The notes below the pieces were generated by a model, which saw nothing but the letters and a program-made list of their open reading frames with translations, was not told the DNA's origin and ran no database searches. 64,000 bases of DNA from Aquisphaera giovannonii (lineage in GTDB: Bacteria > Planctomycetota > Planctomycetia > Isosphaerales > Isosphaeraceae): assembly GCF_008087625.1 (NCBI RefSeq), contig NZ_CP042997.1, positions 10,106,001 to 10,170,000 of the forward strand, read 5' to 3'. Positions 52,086 through 61,637 of the stretch are shown here, one piece after another. The translations under genes and the position numbers were made by a program. Every line of letters begins with the position of its first letter. Within the stretch, counting starts at the first letter, position 1.

Positions 52086-53291
52086 ATGCGCGGCCGGCAG
52101 TTGGGCATCCTCGTGGCCTTCATGGCCGTCCTGGTCCTCTGCGGATCGACCGCCTGGCTGGCCGGCTCGGCCGCACCGCCGGGAGGGTCGCACGCCGAGT
52201 TCGAAGAACTCCTGGGCTATCCCCTCCGGCCTCGCGACCACTCGCGGCGGGTGGACCGCCTGGCGCTGATCGATACGGCCGATGCCTTCCGTGCCGGCGC
52301 CGCGGTGCACGTCACGGTTTGGGAAGGGAAGATGCCCCGCGTCGTCCTCGCGCAGGCCGACCAGGAGGGCTACCCGCGCCGCGGCACGTGGACCGGCCCC
52401 GAGGCCGTGGCCGACTTCCCGTTCACCGAGCTCGTCCCGTCCTGGAACGCGGTCACCCCGAAGGACACCGGCGTCTTCTTCCACGTCCGCACGCGCGACG
52501 CCGCGAGCCGCGAGTGGTCGCCGTGGCTGCTCGTCGGCCGCTGGGGCCGGACCGTCCACGTCCGCCGCGGCGAGCGACTCCCCGGCGACCAGGTCATCCG
52601 GTTCGCGCGCGGCGCGGTCCGGACGGACATCCCGCTCGTGCTGCTGACCCAACCGGCCGACGCCTACCAGGTCCGCGCGACCCTCCAGGGCTTCGACCTG
52701 GCCCCGGCCGTCAACCCCTCCGTCCGCCGCCTGGCGGTCGCGTACAGCGGGGTGGTCGCCGACCCGATCGAACGCGCGCGGCTCCTCGGGCCCGGCGGGG
52801 CCGGGGACGGGAAGGCCGGCGACCTGGCCGTGCCCCACGTCTCCCAGTACGAGGCCCCCGCGCCGTTGCGCGAGTCGGTCTGCCTGCCCGCCTGCGCGAC
52901 GATGGTCCTGGCCCACTGGAAGGTGGACCGGCCGTTGACGGAAAACGCGCTGGCCATCTACGACCCGGACACCGGCATGTTCGGCAACGGCGCCCGGGCC
53001 GCGGCCCGGGCGGGCGAGCTCGGCCTGGACGGCTGGATGCAGCGCGTCCGCGACTGGGACCAGGTCAAGGCGATGATCCGTCGCGGGCAGCCGGTCATCG
53101 CGGCCGTCCGCCTGGACGCCGGCGAGCACCTGATCGTCATCCGCGGCTTCACGGAGGGCGGGGACGTCATCGTGAATGACCCGCTGGACCGCGGCAAGGG
53201 CGGGACCACGCTCAAGCCCGACGACCTGGGGCGGGCCTGGTTCGGCTGCGGCGGATTCGCCTGCGTGATCCGGCGTCCGGCGGATCGGTGA
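52086..53291 (+). CDS. Membrane-anchored or secreted peptidase C39-like protein
   Basis: A 401-residue protein with an N-terminal hydrophobic helix (LGILVAFMAVLVLCGSTAWL, residues 6-25). The middle 200 residues form a beta-rich domain with no clear family. From residue 248 a papain-like C39_2 domain follows: VPHVSQYEAP with oxyanion Gln254, CLPAC with Cys266 or Cys270 as nucleophile, GEHLIVIRGF with His348, and VNDPLD with Asn364/Asp365. C39-like stand-alone domains are peptidases or autoprocessing modules; there is no ABC transporter beside it, so bacteriocin export is unlikely. Confidence 0.75.
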   Translation: MRGRQLGILVAFMAVLVLCGSTAWLAGSAAPPGGSHAEFEELLGYPLRPRDHSRRVDRLALIDTADAFRAGAAVHVTVWEGKMPRVVLAQADQEGYPRRGTWTGPEAVADFPFTELVPSWNAVTPKDTGVFFHVRTRDAASREWSPWLLVGRWGRTVHVRRGERLPGDQVIRFARGAVRTDIPLVLLTQPADAYQVRATLQGFDLAPAVNPSVRRLAVAYSGVVADPIERARLLGPGGAGDGKAGDLAVPHVSQYEAPAPLRESVCLPACATMVLAHWKVDRPLTENALAIYDPDTGMFGNGARAAARAGELGLDGWMQRVRDWDQVKAMIRRGQPVIAAVRLDAGEHLIVIRGFTEGGDVIVNDPLDRGKGGTTLKPDDLGRAWFGCGGFACVIRRPADR

Positions 53292-53415
53292 GCAATTCGG
53301 AGCTCGCCCGCACCCTTCAACCGACGCGGCGGGCCGTCGATTCTCGGCCGAAGCGACGGCCCGCGCCCCTGCTCCGTCCGCGATTCCTGGATGCGGACCG
53401 GATGGCCCGTCCGCC

Positions 53416-53790
53416 TCAGCCCGACGGATCGAGGGCGAGGAACACGGAGTCGCCCTCGATCCGCACCCCGTAGGCCCGCGCGCGGACCTGGGGCTGCTGG
53501 AGGCAACTCCCGGTGCGGATGTCGAATTGCCATCGCAGGCAGCCGAGGCGGGAGCAGGTGACGACCGACTCGTCCGGGTTGACGGTCGTCAGCCGGCCCT
53601 TCTGGTGCGGGCAGAGGCCGTCGAGGCAGTAGACGGACTCTCCGAGCCGGAAGAGGGCGTACGATCGGCCGTCATGGCGGACCTCGAGCGCGGAGCCCGG
53701 CGGTACGTCCGCCAGGGCGGCCACTCGGACCCAGTTCGCGGACCCCGCCGGCGTCTGGCCGGCCCCCGGTCCCGGCTGCGAGCCCGACAC
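53416..53790 (-). CDS. Rieske-type protein lacking one histidine ligand
   Basis: A 124-residue protein from GTG 53790, chosen because GGAGGAGGTGAT directly upstream is a near-perfect ribosome site. The fold follows small Rieske ferredoxins (DVPPGSALEVRHDGRSYALF ... DGLCPH ... FDIRTG). The first ligand pair C60-P-H62 is normal. The second should read C-x-x-H-G; here it is C79-S-R-L-G-C-L-R-W, with Leu82 where His is required and an inserted Cys83. A normal [2Fe-2S] Rieske centre is therefore doubtful; an altered ligand set is possible. The bicupin gene lies upstream on the same strand. Confidence 0.7.
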   Translation of the reverse strand: MSGSQPGPGAGQTPAGSANWVRVAALADVPPGSALEVRHDGRSYALFRLGESVYCLDGLCPHQKGRLTTVNPDESVVTCSRLGCLRWQFDIRTGSCLQQPQVRARAYGVRIEGDSVFLALDPSG

Positions 53791-53923
53791 GGGATCACCT
53801 CCTCCCTTTTTGTGGCTCGTCCATCGCCCCGGCCCGGCCTGGTGGGAGATGTTGGGCCGATGAAGGCAAGATGATGACGGGGCGCATCGGCTGACCGGCT
53901 CCGTCCCGCGGTGGCGATATCCA

Positions 53924-54076
53924 CCTCTCCCTCTCCTGCTCGGCGAATCATGCCCCACAAGTCGAGCCGTGCGGTCTTTCCTGTCCCCTCCCCCCACCGT
54001 GGGTGGGGGAGGGGACCAGATTTACGGCTGCCCACTTGTGGGTAATGACAAGCCCCCCGAGCGGGAGAGGGAGAGG
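53924..54076. repeat. Long imperfect palindrome (MITE/REP-like)
   Basis: The outer 20 bases (CCTCTCCCTCTCCTGCTCGG at 53924) match the reverse complement of the right end with one mismatch; inner blocks CCACAAGT and AGCCGT recur, and the centre is a G/C-rich hairpin (GTCCCCTCCCCC / GGGGGAGGGGAC, about 53982-54016). The whole 153-base unit sits in the 369-base gap between the bicupin and Rieske genes. No coding capacity. Confidence 0.65.
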
Positions 54077-54159
54077 ATGAAAATGCGGCCGTGCGACAAG
54101 AACCGCCGGGATATCCCCGCCACAGATCGCCCCGCTATCATCAGCCCGAGGCGTGGCGT

Positions 54160-55113
54160 TCAGCCCGGGTCGCTGAACCGGATGTCCAGGGTCCGCAGGT
54201 AGGTCTGAAGGCCGGCGTCCTGGATCGGCAGGAGGTAGGCCGGCGAGCCCGACTCGTTGTAGTGGGCGTGCCAGAGGCCGGGGGGCGTCACGAAGGTCGA
54301 GTTCGCCCGCCATTCCACCCGCACCGGGTCGACGATCCGGCCGCGGTCGTCCAGGTCCTTGCCGACGAGCGTGTAGCAGCCGGGCTTGCAGTCGATGATC
54401 AGGTCGAGGGCCACCGATTGATGCCGATGCGGCGCCTGGACGTCGCCCACCGGGAGGATGCCGAACATCGCCCAGAGGGTGGGGGTGACCGTCCGCGTCT
54501 GGTCGCAGGCCCGGTTGGCCAGCAGGACGCTGATCCGGCTGCGGTTCTTCGCCTCGGGGTCGGCCAGGGCTTTGGCCAGCTCGGCCTTCGCGTCCTCGGA
54601 GCGGTAGAGCGTGGGGCGGAACGTGGGCGACTCGACGCGGGCCCCCAGGTAGCGGACCAAGGGCTCGTCGTGCACCCAGTAGAAGGCCGCGTCCTCGTCG
54701 GCCTCGTGCAGGGCCTCGCCGCCGGCCGGCAGGGCCAGGAAGTCGCCGGGCCCCCAGGGGATCTCCGGCCCGCCGAACCGGGTCCGCCCGCGGCCCCGCA
54801 TGACGTAGTAGATCTGCGAGGAGGCGTTGGGCCGCACGCCGATCGACTCGCCCGGGCGGACGTGCACGAAGTTGGCGCAGAGGCTCGGGCTCGTCGCCGG
54901 CCCGGCGCAGCCGAGCCGCGCGCTGAGGTCCAGCGGCACGACGCCGGTCGGCCCCTCCTCGTGCAAGGTCGCGGGGAACTCCGAGAACGGGATCGGCGCG
55001 ATGATGCCCGAGCCGATCGGGTCGGCCGCCCGGCTGTACTCGTAGAACAGGCCATCCCGGGTCAGCTCGGCAACGTCGGCCGTCGTCTCGTCGCGGCTCA
55101 GGGTCGTGGACAC
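54160..55113 (-). CDS. Bicupin protein (gentisate dioxygenase-like)
   Basis: A 317-residue protein from GTG 55113, with GAGGAGA as ribosome site. Two cupin barrels are visible: the first with FVHVRPGESIGVRPN and GPGDFLALPAGGEALHEADE (about 80-150), the second with the metal motif APHRHQSVALDLII (His229, His231) and PPGLWHAHYN (about 225-290). This layout resembles gentisate/1-hydroxy-2-naphthoate 1,2-dioxygenases and related Fe(II) bicupins that cleave aromatic rings. The first barrel lacks the His-x-His pair, as is normal for gentisate dioxygenases with one active barrel. Substrate is unproven. Confidence 0.7.
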   Translation of the reverse strand: MSTTLSRDETTADVAELTRDGLFYEYSRAADPIGSGIIAPIPFSEFPATLHEEGPTGVVPLDLSARLGCAGPATSPSLCANFVHVRPGESIGVRPNASSQIYYVMRGRGRTRFGGPEIPWGPGDFLALPAGGEALHEADEDAAFYWVHDEPLVRYLGARVESPTFRPTLYRSEDAKAELAKALADPEAKNRSRISVLLANRACDQTRTVTPTLWAMFGILPVGDVQAPHRHQSVALDLIIDCKPGCYTLVGKDLDDRGRIVDPVRVEWRANSTFVTPPGLWHAHYNESGSPAYLLPIQDAGLQTYLRTLDIRFSDPG

Positions 55114-55897
55114 GATCCGGTCTCCTCTCTCCAGCCTGGCCCGCCGCGATCGGTACCATCGACGGGCGGCGGGTGCATCCCGGCCCGCGTCGCGGCTCCT
55201 CCGCGGCGGGCCAGGGCTGTCTCGGACCGTCCTTGATCCACCATCTCCCCATGCAGTCTTACCAGCGCGCCGCCCTCGACGTCAGGAGGACTTCGCGGCC
55301 GGGCCCGGCTCCTGGCGATCCTCAAGGAGCAAAAACCAAGCCCGATGCCCCTCGCCGGGAGGCGTGGTGGCGCGGTTGCGGTCCCCCGCGACGTGCACGC
55401 CGAGGACATCGGCGGGGGCCGTCGCCCGTTCCGACGCGCGGGGCGGCCCGGCGGAGATGGGATCGGGCTGGCCGCTGCGACGATGCGGCGGGAGCCGGAT
55501 CGCGGATCCCGGCTCGCCGTGGACGAAGGGGATGCCGGCGCCGGCCGGAGAGGGGTGGCCCCGCGGGCCGTACCCCTCGCGGATCCCGGCAGGGAAGATC
55601 CGTTCCGGATCATGGAAGGGGGTCTGCCCGATCCTCGCGATTAGCCAGGAGTCCGGAGCGTCCGCATGGCCTCTCGCCGGCGTCGTCGGATCTGGCACCG
55701 CCGGCTCCCGTCAGACCGGCGGGCCCGCCGCGGCGTTCGAAATCGAAACAGGAGGAGGCGCCAATCGCGTGCAACGCCTCCCCCCGCAGTTGGAGTTCAT
55801 GCCACCGGCACGGTTGCGGTGGCTTTCCGGGACGCGAATCGCCCGTCGGCCTGGGGATCAGCCTCCCGCGGCGATCCTCGTCCCTGGGTGCCGGCCG
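55114..55897. other. Gap without a recognisable gene
   Basis: About 780 bases between the bicupin start and the end of the giant surface protein gene. A leftward frame of about 138 codons (55282-55698) is open but has no similarity or ribosome site. No hairpin, promoter pair or RNA gene was identified with confidence. Confidence 0.45.
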
Positions 55898-58800
55898 TCA
55901 CCGGCAAACCGTGCAACTGTACGCCTGCGTCACCACGGACGCATTCGTGGCGCCCAGGACTCGGAAGGTGAAGTTCCTGGCCGTCGCGTCCCCCCTCCGG
56001 GCCCGGACATTGATGCGGACGGTTGCACTGGTCTTCCCCCTCGGGATGACCACCACCCCCTGCTTGCGCTGGTAGTCCGTGCCCGCCACGGCCGTCCCGT
56101 TCAGGGTCTGGTAGGCGACCCTGACCGGCCAGGTGGTGGACTTCGAGATGCGGACCTTGACCGTGCGGGTGACCCATGCGGAGGAGGTCACGCGGAGGGG
56201 CTGGCTCGCATCGACCTTGACGAGCGGCTGGTTGTCGACCGTGACGCTCGTCGGGGCCGAGGGGCTGCTCGGCTGATAGGCGGCGTCGCCGCTGTAGGCC
56301 GCGGTGATGGAGTGCGCCCCGCCGGCCAGCGCCGCCAGGTCGAGCTTGGCATACGCCCCGCCCGCGGCGGTGGACTGCACGGGGACGATACCCACGGGGG
56401 AACCGCCGTCGTAGAACGTCACCGTCCCCGTCGGCACGCCGTCACCGGAGGTCGACGGCATCAGGTTCACCACGAAGGAGATCGGCGTCTCCTGCGGGAC
56501 GACGCCCGAGATCGACGACACCGGCTGGCCCACGGTCAAGGTGGCCTTGGTGTTGTCGACGGTCAGGTCCAGGGGGCTCGAGGGGCTGCTCGCCAGGTAG
56601 TTGACGTCGCCCTCGTAGACGGCCGCGATCGCGTGCTTGCCGCCGGCCAGCTTGTCCACGCTCAGCGCCGCGGTGAAGGCCGTCCCGGTGGAGTTCGACT
56701 GCACGGCGGCCGAGCCCAGGTAGCTCCCGCCGTCATAGAACTTCACCACGCCCGTCGGCGCGCCGGCGCCGGAGGAGCTGGGCGTGACGTTCACGGTGAA
56801 CGTCACCGGGGTGTTGCGCGGGACCACGCCGGAGACCGACGAGGCCGGCGTGCTCACGCTGGTGGCGACCTTCGCGTCCTGCACGATCACGGTCAGCGCG
56901 AGCGAGGGGTCGCTCGCCTTGTAGCTGCTGTCGCCGCCGTAGACGGCCGTGATCTTGTGCGTGCCGCCGGCCGGCTTGTCGATGTTCAGCGACGCGATGT
57001 AGGCCGTCCCGGCGGAGCTCGGCTGCACCGGGGCCGTGCCCAGCACCGTGCTGCCGTCGGAGTAGAACGTCACCGTGCCCGTCGGCGCGCCGTCGCCGGG
57101 GCCGGGGATGACGCTCACCGTGAACGTCAGCGGCATGTCACGCGGCACCACGTTGGGCACCGACGACGCCGGCTGGCTCACGCTGGTGCTGATCTTGGAG
57201 CTGTCGACGATCACGGACAGCGCGGCCGAGGGGTCGCTCGCCTTGTAGTCGGCGTCGCCGCCGTAGACGGCCGTGATCGAGTGCGAACCGCCGGCCATCT
57301 TGTCGAGGCTCAGCGCCGCGGTGTAGGCCGTCCCGGCGGCGTTCGCCTGCACCGGGGCCTGGCCCAGCGAGGCGCTGCCGTCATAGAACGTCACCGTGCC
57401 CGTCGGCGTGCCGCTCGCGGCGGAGGCGGGCGTCACGAACACCGTCAACGTCAGCGGCGTGTTGCGCGGCACCACGTTGGGCACCGACGACGCCGGCTGG
57501 CTCACGCTCGCGATCGCCTTGTTCACCGCATAAGGCACGGCGGTCGACGTGCTGCCATCCAGGCCGGAGCCCGCGTCGGGCGTGAACTTCGCCACGAACG
57601 AATGGGCGCCCGCCGCCAGCGGGGCGCCGCCGCCCGTGCCGGGGAAGGTCAGGGAGGCCGAGACGATCGGCGAGCCGTGGGTATGGACCGCGATCGGCGA
57701 CGCCACCTGGATCCCGTTGTCGAAGAAGGTGATCGTCCCGCCCCCGAGGCCGGTCAGGCTCGTCGTCGCCGACACCTGGACCTGCTGGCCATAAGTGGAC
57801 GGGCCGCTCGGCGAGGCGGAGACCCACGTGGCGGAAGCAGGGCTGAGCACGACGTCGTTGCCGTTGGCGCCGCCCTTGTAGGTGATCTGGAAGACCATGC
57901 CGTTGGTGGCCGTGACATAGGCCCCCTCGGCGAGGTCCTTGAAGGTCCCCTTCACCGCCCCGGGCAGGGTGGGCTGGATGATCGTCATCGGGCTCAACGG
58001 ACTGATCGCCGTCGGGTTGGTCGGCATGTCGACGACCAGGCTGCTGCCGTTCAGGTCGAGGACGCCGCCGGTGGCCCGGAGCACATCATGGCCGGTGGAA
58101 TCCATATCCGCGTGGAAGATGGCATCCGGCGCGAGGGTCATGCCACCCGACATCGCCAGGATGCCGCCGGCGCCGTCCTTCACCGAGCCGGGCTCCACGC
58201 TGCCGCCGGCATTCACGGTGGCCGGACCGTTGACGGTCCCGGTCCCGCTCAGCGTGCCGCCGGCGTTGACGACGACGGCGCTGTCGGCCGACAGGCTGCC
58301 GCTGACCGACAGGACGCCCTTATTGATCGTGGTCTTACCCTGGTAGGAGTTGGCGTTGCTGGCGATCCCCAGCGTGCCCTCCCCCTCCTTGGTCACCCCC
58401 GCGCCGTCGAGGCCGACGATGGCGCCGGAGATGACCAGGTCCGCCGCGTGGGCGAGCGTGCTGGCCGGCCCGGCATTGGCCGTCACCGTCAGCGTCTTCC
58501 CGGCGAGGTCGATCGTCGAGGCGATGCTCGAGTGCGTCGTGGCGGACGTCGACGTGGCCACGATGCCGTCATTGAGCTTCAGCGTGCCCGCGCCGGTGAT
58601 GCTCCCGTCCCGCATCGACAGCGGGCCGACCGTCTGCTGGCGGCCATTCAGATTCAGCACGCCGCCGTTGATGGCGACCGCGGCCGACGGGCTGATCTGG
58701 TTGTCGCCCAGGAGCCGCACGACGCCCGGCGTCGAGCCGGTGGCGATGGTCAGCGGCCCGGGGACCGCGACCTTACCGGCGGCCTTCCCGAGGTCCAGCA

Positions 58801-61174
58801 GGCCGGAGTCGACCGTCGTGCCGCCCGTGTAGGTGTTCGAGGCGGGGCCGTTCAGGATGAGCGTCCCGTTGCCGGTCTTGATCAGGCTCCCGGCGGCCGT
58901 GCTGCTGTCCGAGATCACGCCGCTCACGAACAGGGAATCGCCCGCGCCCACGTTGAAGGTCACGGCGCCGGCCAGGCTGATCGGGCCCGTGAGCGCGCCC
59001 GGGGCGGCCAGGGTCGAGCCGGCCAGCAAGGTCAGCGGCTCCGCGACGGGGCCCGTCTGGATGTCGAGCGTCGCCCCTCCGGCGACGGTGGTCCCCTTGT
59101 CCATCGTCCCGAGGGCGTTGGGATTCGCCGCCACCAGGGTGCCCTGGCTCACCACGATCGGGGCCGTGAACGAGGTGTTCGAGCCGCTGAGGGTCATCGA
59201 GCCCGTCCCCGCCTTCGTCAGGGTCGCGGACGGGGGGGCCATGACGTGGGCCGCGACGATGAAGTCGGCCGGCGTGGCCGTCCCGTTATTGACCGTGAAC
59301 GTCGTCGCGCTTTCCAGGGCGAGGTTGCCCAGGATGCTCACGGGATATCCGGAGAGGTCCGTCGTGACGGCCCCATTCACCACGAGCGCCCCGCCGTTCG
59401 TGTTGATCTCGAATCCCGGGCCGCCGTGCAGCGCCGTCGGGCCGTTGACCGTGAGCGTCTGCGTCGGCCCGTCCGTGAACACCAGCGAGGGGGTCGGGTC
59501 GCCCGGATACGACCGGGTGATCGACAGCGCGGCGACGGTCTGGCTGGTGCCGCCCAGCAGGACATGGCCGTTCAGCCGGGCCTGGTCGTTCGTCCCGATC
59601 GTGAGCTTCGTCGAGGTCGGCAGCTGATAGGGGATGGCGAGGACGAGGTTCCCGGCGTTGACGGTCGTGTCGCCCTTATAGGACTCCGTGTTGCCGAGGA
59701 CGACCGGGCCGATGCCGTCCTTGATCAGGCCGCCCGCACCCTTGATCGGGTCGTTGATCACCAGCGCCCCCGCCGTCGCGTGGACGGTCGTGGAATCCGC
59801 CAGCATCATCGCCCCGGACGCGGCCGGGATGATGCCGAGGACGTTGGCACCGCTGATGTTCTCCACACCGATCCCGCCGTTGACGTTGAGCTGCGGCGGG
59901 TTGATCGCGATGCCGCCGGTCAGGCCGAGCGTCGCGCCGCCGGAGACCGTGGTCTGGACGCCGAGCTTCGCGAGGTCCGCGACCGCCTTCGGGATGCCAT
60001 CCTGGTTCGCTCCCAGGGCTTGGTTCGAGGCGGCGATCAGCTCTCCCTGGCGGATGGTCGTCGGGCCGAGGTAGGTGTTCAGCCCGGCCAGCAGCATCGC
60101 GCCCGCGCCGATCTTGTCGAGGCCCGCGAGCTTGACGGACAGGGGATCCAGCGAGTCCAGGCTCGGGATCGAGCTGATCCCCCCGGTCACGACCAGGTCG
60201 GCCATCATCCCCGGCACGGAGCCGACGGCGCGGGTGTTCGGGCCGAGGGCCACGTCGAACGTCTGCGTCGCGTTGCCCAGCGACACCGGGGCGCTAATCA
60301 CCGCGGGGATGGCGAACCCCAGTGCGTTCGAGATGGAGGTGGCCTGCACGCCCCCGGTCAGCGTCAGCGTGCCCGTGCCGCTGATGACGCCGGCCCTCAT
60401 GCTCAACGGTCCGATCGTCTCCCTGTGGCCGTCGAGGCCCAGGACCCCCGCGATGCCGGCGCCCACGATCGTGACGTGTGCCGCGTCGTCGATCTGGTCG
60501 CTGGCGGCCAGCAGGACCGTGCCGGCCGAATCGATCTCGAGGTCGCCCGGCACCGCATCGACGCCGGGAACCTTGCCCAGCAGGAGGGTCCCCGTCTCGA
60601 CCTTGGTGAGCCCGGCGTACACGTTCGGCTGGATGCCGCCGAGCAGCCGGAGCTGGCCGGGGCCCTGCTTGTCCAGACCGACGCTCCCCGTGATCCGTCC
60701 CACGTCCATCGTCACGCCCGGCCCGACGTCGACGACGCCGCTCCCCACGAGGTCCAGGACGACCCCGGTGAGGATCAGCGCGCCGGCCGTCGAGGCGTCG
60801 GTCAGCTTCGCGACCGAGACGGCGTTCCCGGTGATCGTGTAGAGCGAATCCTGGATCGAGATGGAATGGAACGCCGTGTTCGGCGCGATGTTGTTGAACA
60901 TATTCTTGTGGAATGCGGCCGTCGGGAACACGAGGTCGTCGCCGGCCGTCGGGGCGGCCGTCGGCGGCAGCAGCGTGGTCGCGTCCCTCCAGTTGCCGGG
61001 ATTGGCCCAGTTGGCGCTGAAGAGCCCGGTCCAGATGTCGGTGCTCAGCAGGCAGCGATCCTCCAGGGACTCCAGCCGGAATCGGCGACGTCCCTTCCCC
61101 TGCGCCCCCGGCCTGTCGGGCCGGCGGCGCCGGGGCGTGCCGGCGCCGCCGCTCGTGGAATGGAATGGGAACAT
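55898..61174 (-). CDS. Giant surface protein: planctomycete leader, autotransporter-type strand repeats, five Ig-like repeats, Calx-beta-like end
   Basis: A 1758-residue protein from ATG 61174, with GAGGAG upstream. Residues 28-44 (GRRRFRLESLEDRCLLS) are the planctomycete extracellular leader. About residues 50-1080 carry autotransporter-associated beta-strand repeats (LTKVETGTLLLGKVPG, GSMTLSGSNT and similar, the TIGR02601 pattern), forming a long beta-solenoid. Next come five Ig-like (Big_3_5-type) units of about 107 residues (GTVTFYDGG ... AGGSHSITAVYGGDADYKAS), and finally a Calx-beta-like domain (ASQPLRVTSS ... GTAVAGTDYQRKQGVVVIPR). No enzyme motifs are visible; an adhesive or stalk function at the cell surface is likely. 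A sigma factor gene lies upstream on the same strand. Confidence 0.85.
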   Translation of the reverse strand: MFPFHSTSGGAGTPRRRRPDRPGAQGKGRRRFRLESLEDRCLLSTDIWTGLFSANWANPGNWRDATTLLPPTAAPTAGDDLVFPTAAFHKNMFNNIAPNTAFHSISIQDSLYTITGNAVSVAKLTDASTAGALILTGVVLDLVGSGVVDVGPGVTMDVGRITGSVGLDKQGPGQLRLLGGIQPNVYAGLTKVETGTLLLGKVPGVDAVPGDLEIDSAGTVLLAASDQIDDAAHVTIVGAGIAGVLGLDGHRETIGPLSMRAGVISGTGTLTLTGGVQATSISNALGFAIPAVISAPVSLGNATQTFDVALGPNTRAVGSVPGMMADLVVTGGISSIPSLDSLDPLSVKLAGLDKIGAGAMLLAGLNTYLGPTTIRQGELIAASNQALGANQDGIPKAVADLAKLGVQTTVSGGATLGLTGGIAINPPQLNVNGGIGVENISGANVLGIIPAASGAMMLADSTTVHATAGALVINDPIKGAGGLIKDGIGPVVLGNTESYKGDTTVNAGNLVLAIPYQLPTSTKLTIGTNDQARLNGHVLLGGTSQTVAALSITRSYPGDPTPSLVFTDGPTQTLTVNGPTALHGGPGFEINTNGGALVVNGAVTTDLSGYPVSILGNLALESATTFTVNNGTATPADFIVAAHVMAPPSATLTKAGTGSMTLSGSNTSFTAPIVVSQGTLVAANPNALGTMDKGTTVAGGATLDIQTGPVAEPLTLLAGSTLAAPGALTGPISLAGAVTFNVGAGDSLFVSGVISDSSTAAGSLIKTGNGTLILNGPASNTYTGGTTVDSGLLDLGKAAGKVAVPGPLTIATGSTPGVVRLLGDNQISPSAAVAINGGVLNLNGRQQTVGPLSMRDGSITGAGTLKLNDGIVATSTSATTHSSIASTIDLAGKTLTVTANAGPASTLAHAADLVISGAIVGLDGAGVTKEGEGTLGIASNANSYQGKTTINKGVLSVSGSLSADSAVVVNAGGTLSGTGTVNGPATVNAGGSVEPGSVKDGAGGILAMSGGMTLAPDAIFHADMDSTGHDVLRATGGVLDLNGSSLVVDMPTNPTAISPLSPMTIIQPTLPGAVKGTFKDLAEGAYVTATNGMVFQITYKGGANGNDVVLSPASATWVSASPSGPSTYGQQVQVSATTSLTGLGGGTITFFDNGIQVASPIAVHTHGSPIVSASLTFPGTGGGAPLAAGAHSFVAKFTPDAGSGLDGSTSTAVPYAVNKAIASVSQPASSVPNVVPRNTPLTLTVFVTPASAASGTPTGTVTFYDGSASLGQAPVQANAAGTAYTAALSLDKMAGGSHSITAVYGGDADYKASDPSAALSVIVDSSKISTSVSQPASSVPNVVPRDMPLTFTVSVIPGPGDGAPTGTVTFYSDGSTVLGTAPVQPSSAGTAYIASLNIDKPAGGTHKITAVYGGDSSYKASDPSLALTVIVQDAKVATSVSTPASSVSGVVPRNTPVTFTVNVTPSSSGAGAPTGVVKFYDGGSYLGSAAVQSNSTGTAFTAALSVDKLAGGKHAIAAVYEGDVNYLASSPSSPLDLTVDNTKATLTVGQPVSSISGVVPQETPISFVVNLMPSTSGDGVPTGTVTFYDGGSPVGIVPVQSTAAGGAYAKLDLAALAGGAHSITAAYSGDAAYQPSSPSAPTSVTVDNQPLVKVDASQPLRVTSSAWVTRTVKVRISKSTTWPVRVAYQTLNGTAVAGTDYQRKQGVVVIPRGKTSATVRINVRARRGDATARNFTFRVLGATNASVVTQAYSCTVCR
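56234..57830 (-). repeat. Five tandem Ig-like repeats of about 320 bp within the surface protein gene
   Basis: Approximate unit limits are 56234, 56551, 56871, 57196, 57511 and 57830. The four units nearest the 3' end share the blocks TPVTFTV-like, PTGTVTFYDGG-like and AVYGGD; the units at 56871-57510 share phrases such as QPASSVPNVVPR. The fifth (57511-57830) is divergent. Confidence 0.75.
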
Positions 61175-61637
61175 GATGTCATCTCCTCGGCGAGTGATGA
61201 GTGACCCTGATCCGTTTCATGCGCATGAAACGATCGCGACCCCGGCGCGGGCGCGCGGGGTCATCCGGATGCTGCACGGCGCGATGGGCGGGGCCACGCC
61301 GGGGAAACCCGTAGGGCACGCGTCCCCATCAGGCGACCCGCCTCGACGGCGGCCCCGCCCGGTCGGCGCGGCGACGCCGGCCGAATCGAGAGCAGATGAC
61401 AGGCGGCGCACACCCAGCGGTGCGGCGAGCATGGCGGAGATCCATGCCGCACCGGGTCCCCCAGCACAGCCGCGGAGACACGGCCGGCAAGACCCCTTGC
61501 CAAGCGCGCTTGTCACGTCGCGGGTGTGCGGCGGATTGAACTTGCGCCCAATCCGTGGCACTCGCCGTTGCTCGTCCCGCCTGTCATCTAAGAATGCTAT
61601 TGCCAGGGATCGTCCGGCTACAACCGAACCCTCAAGA
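61175..61637. other. Gap upstream of the giant surface protein
   Basis: About 460 bases between the small sigma factor and the surface protein gene. The part next to the sigma gene (61590-61637) is AT-richer. No convincing promoter pair or gene was found. Confidence 0.4.

Noticed and set aside
55300-55360. ACCAAGCCCG string near 55335, similar to one near 35955, close to both LEDR-leader surface protein genes
   Set aside because: Only about 17 of 24 bases match and the position relative to the genes differs (upstream in one, downstream in the other).
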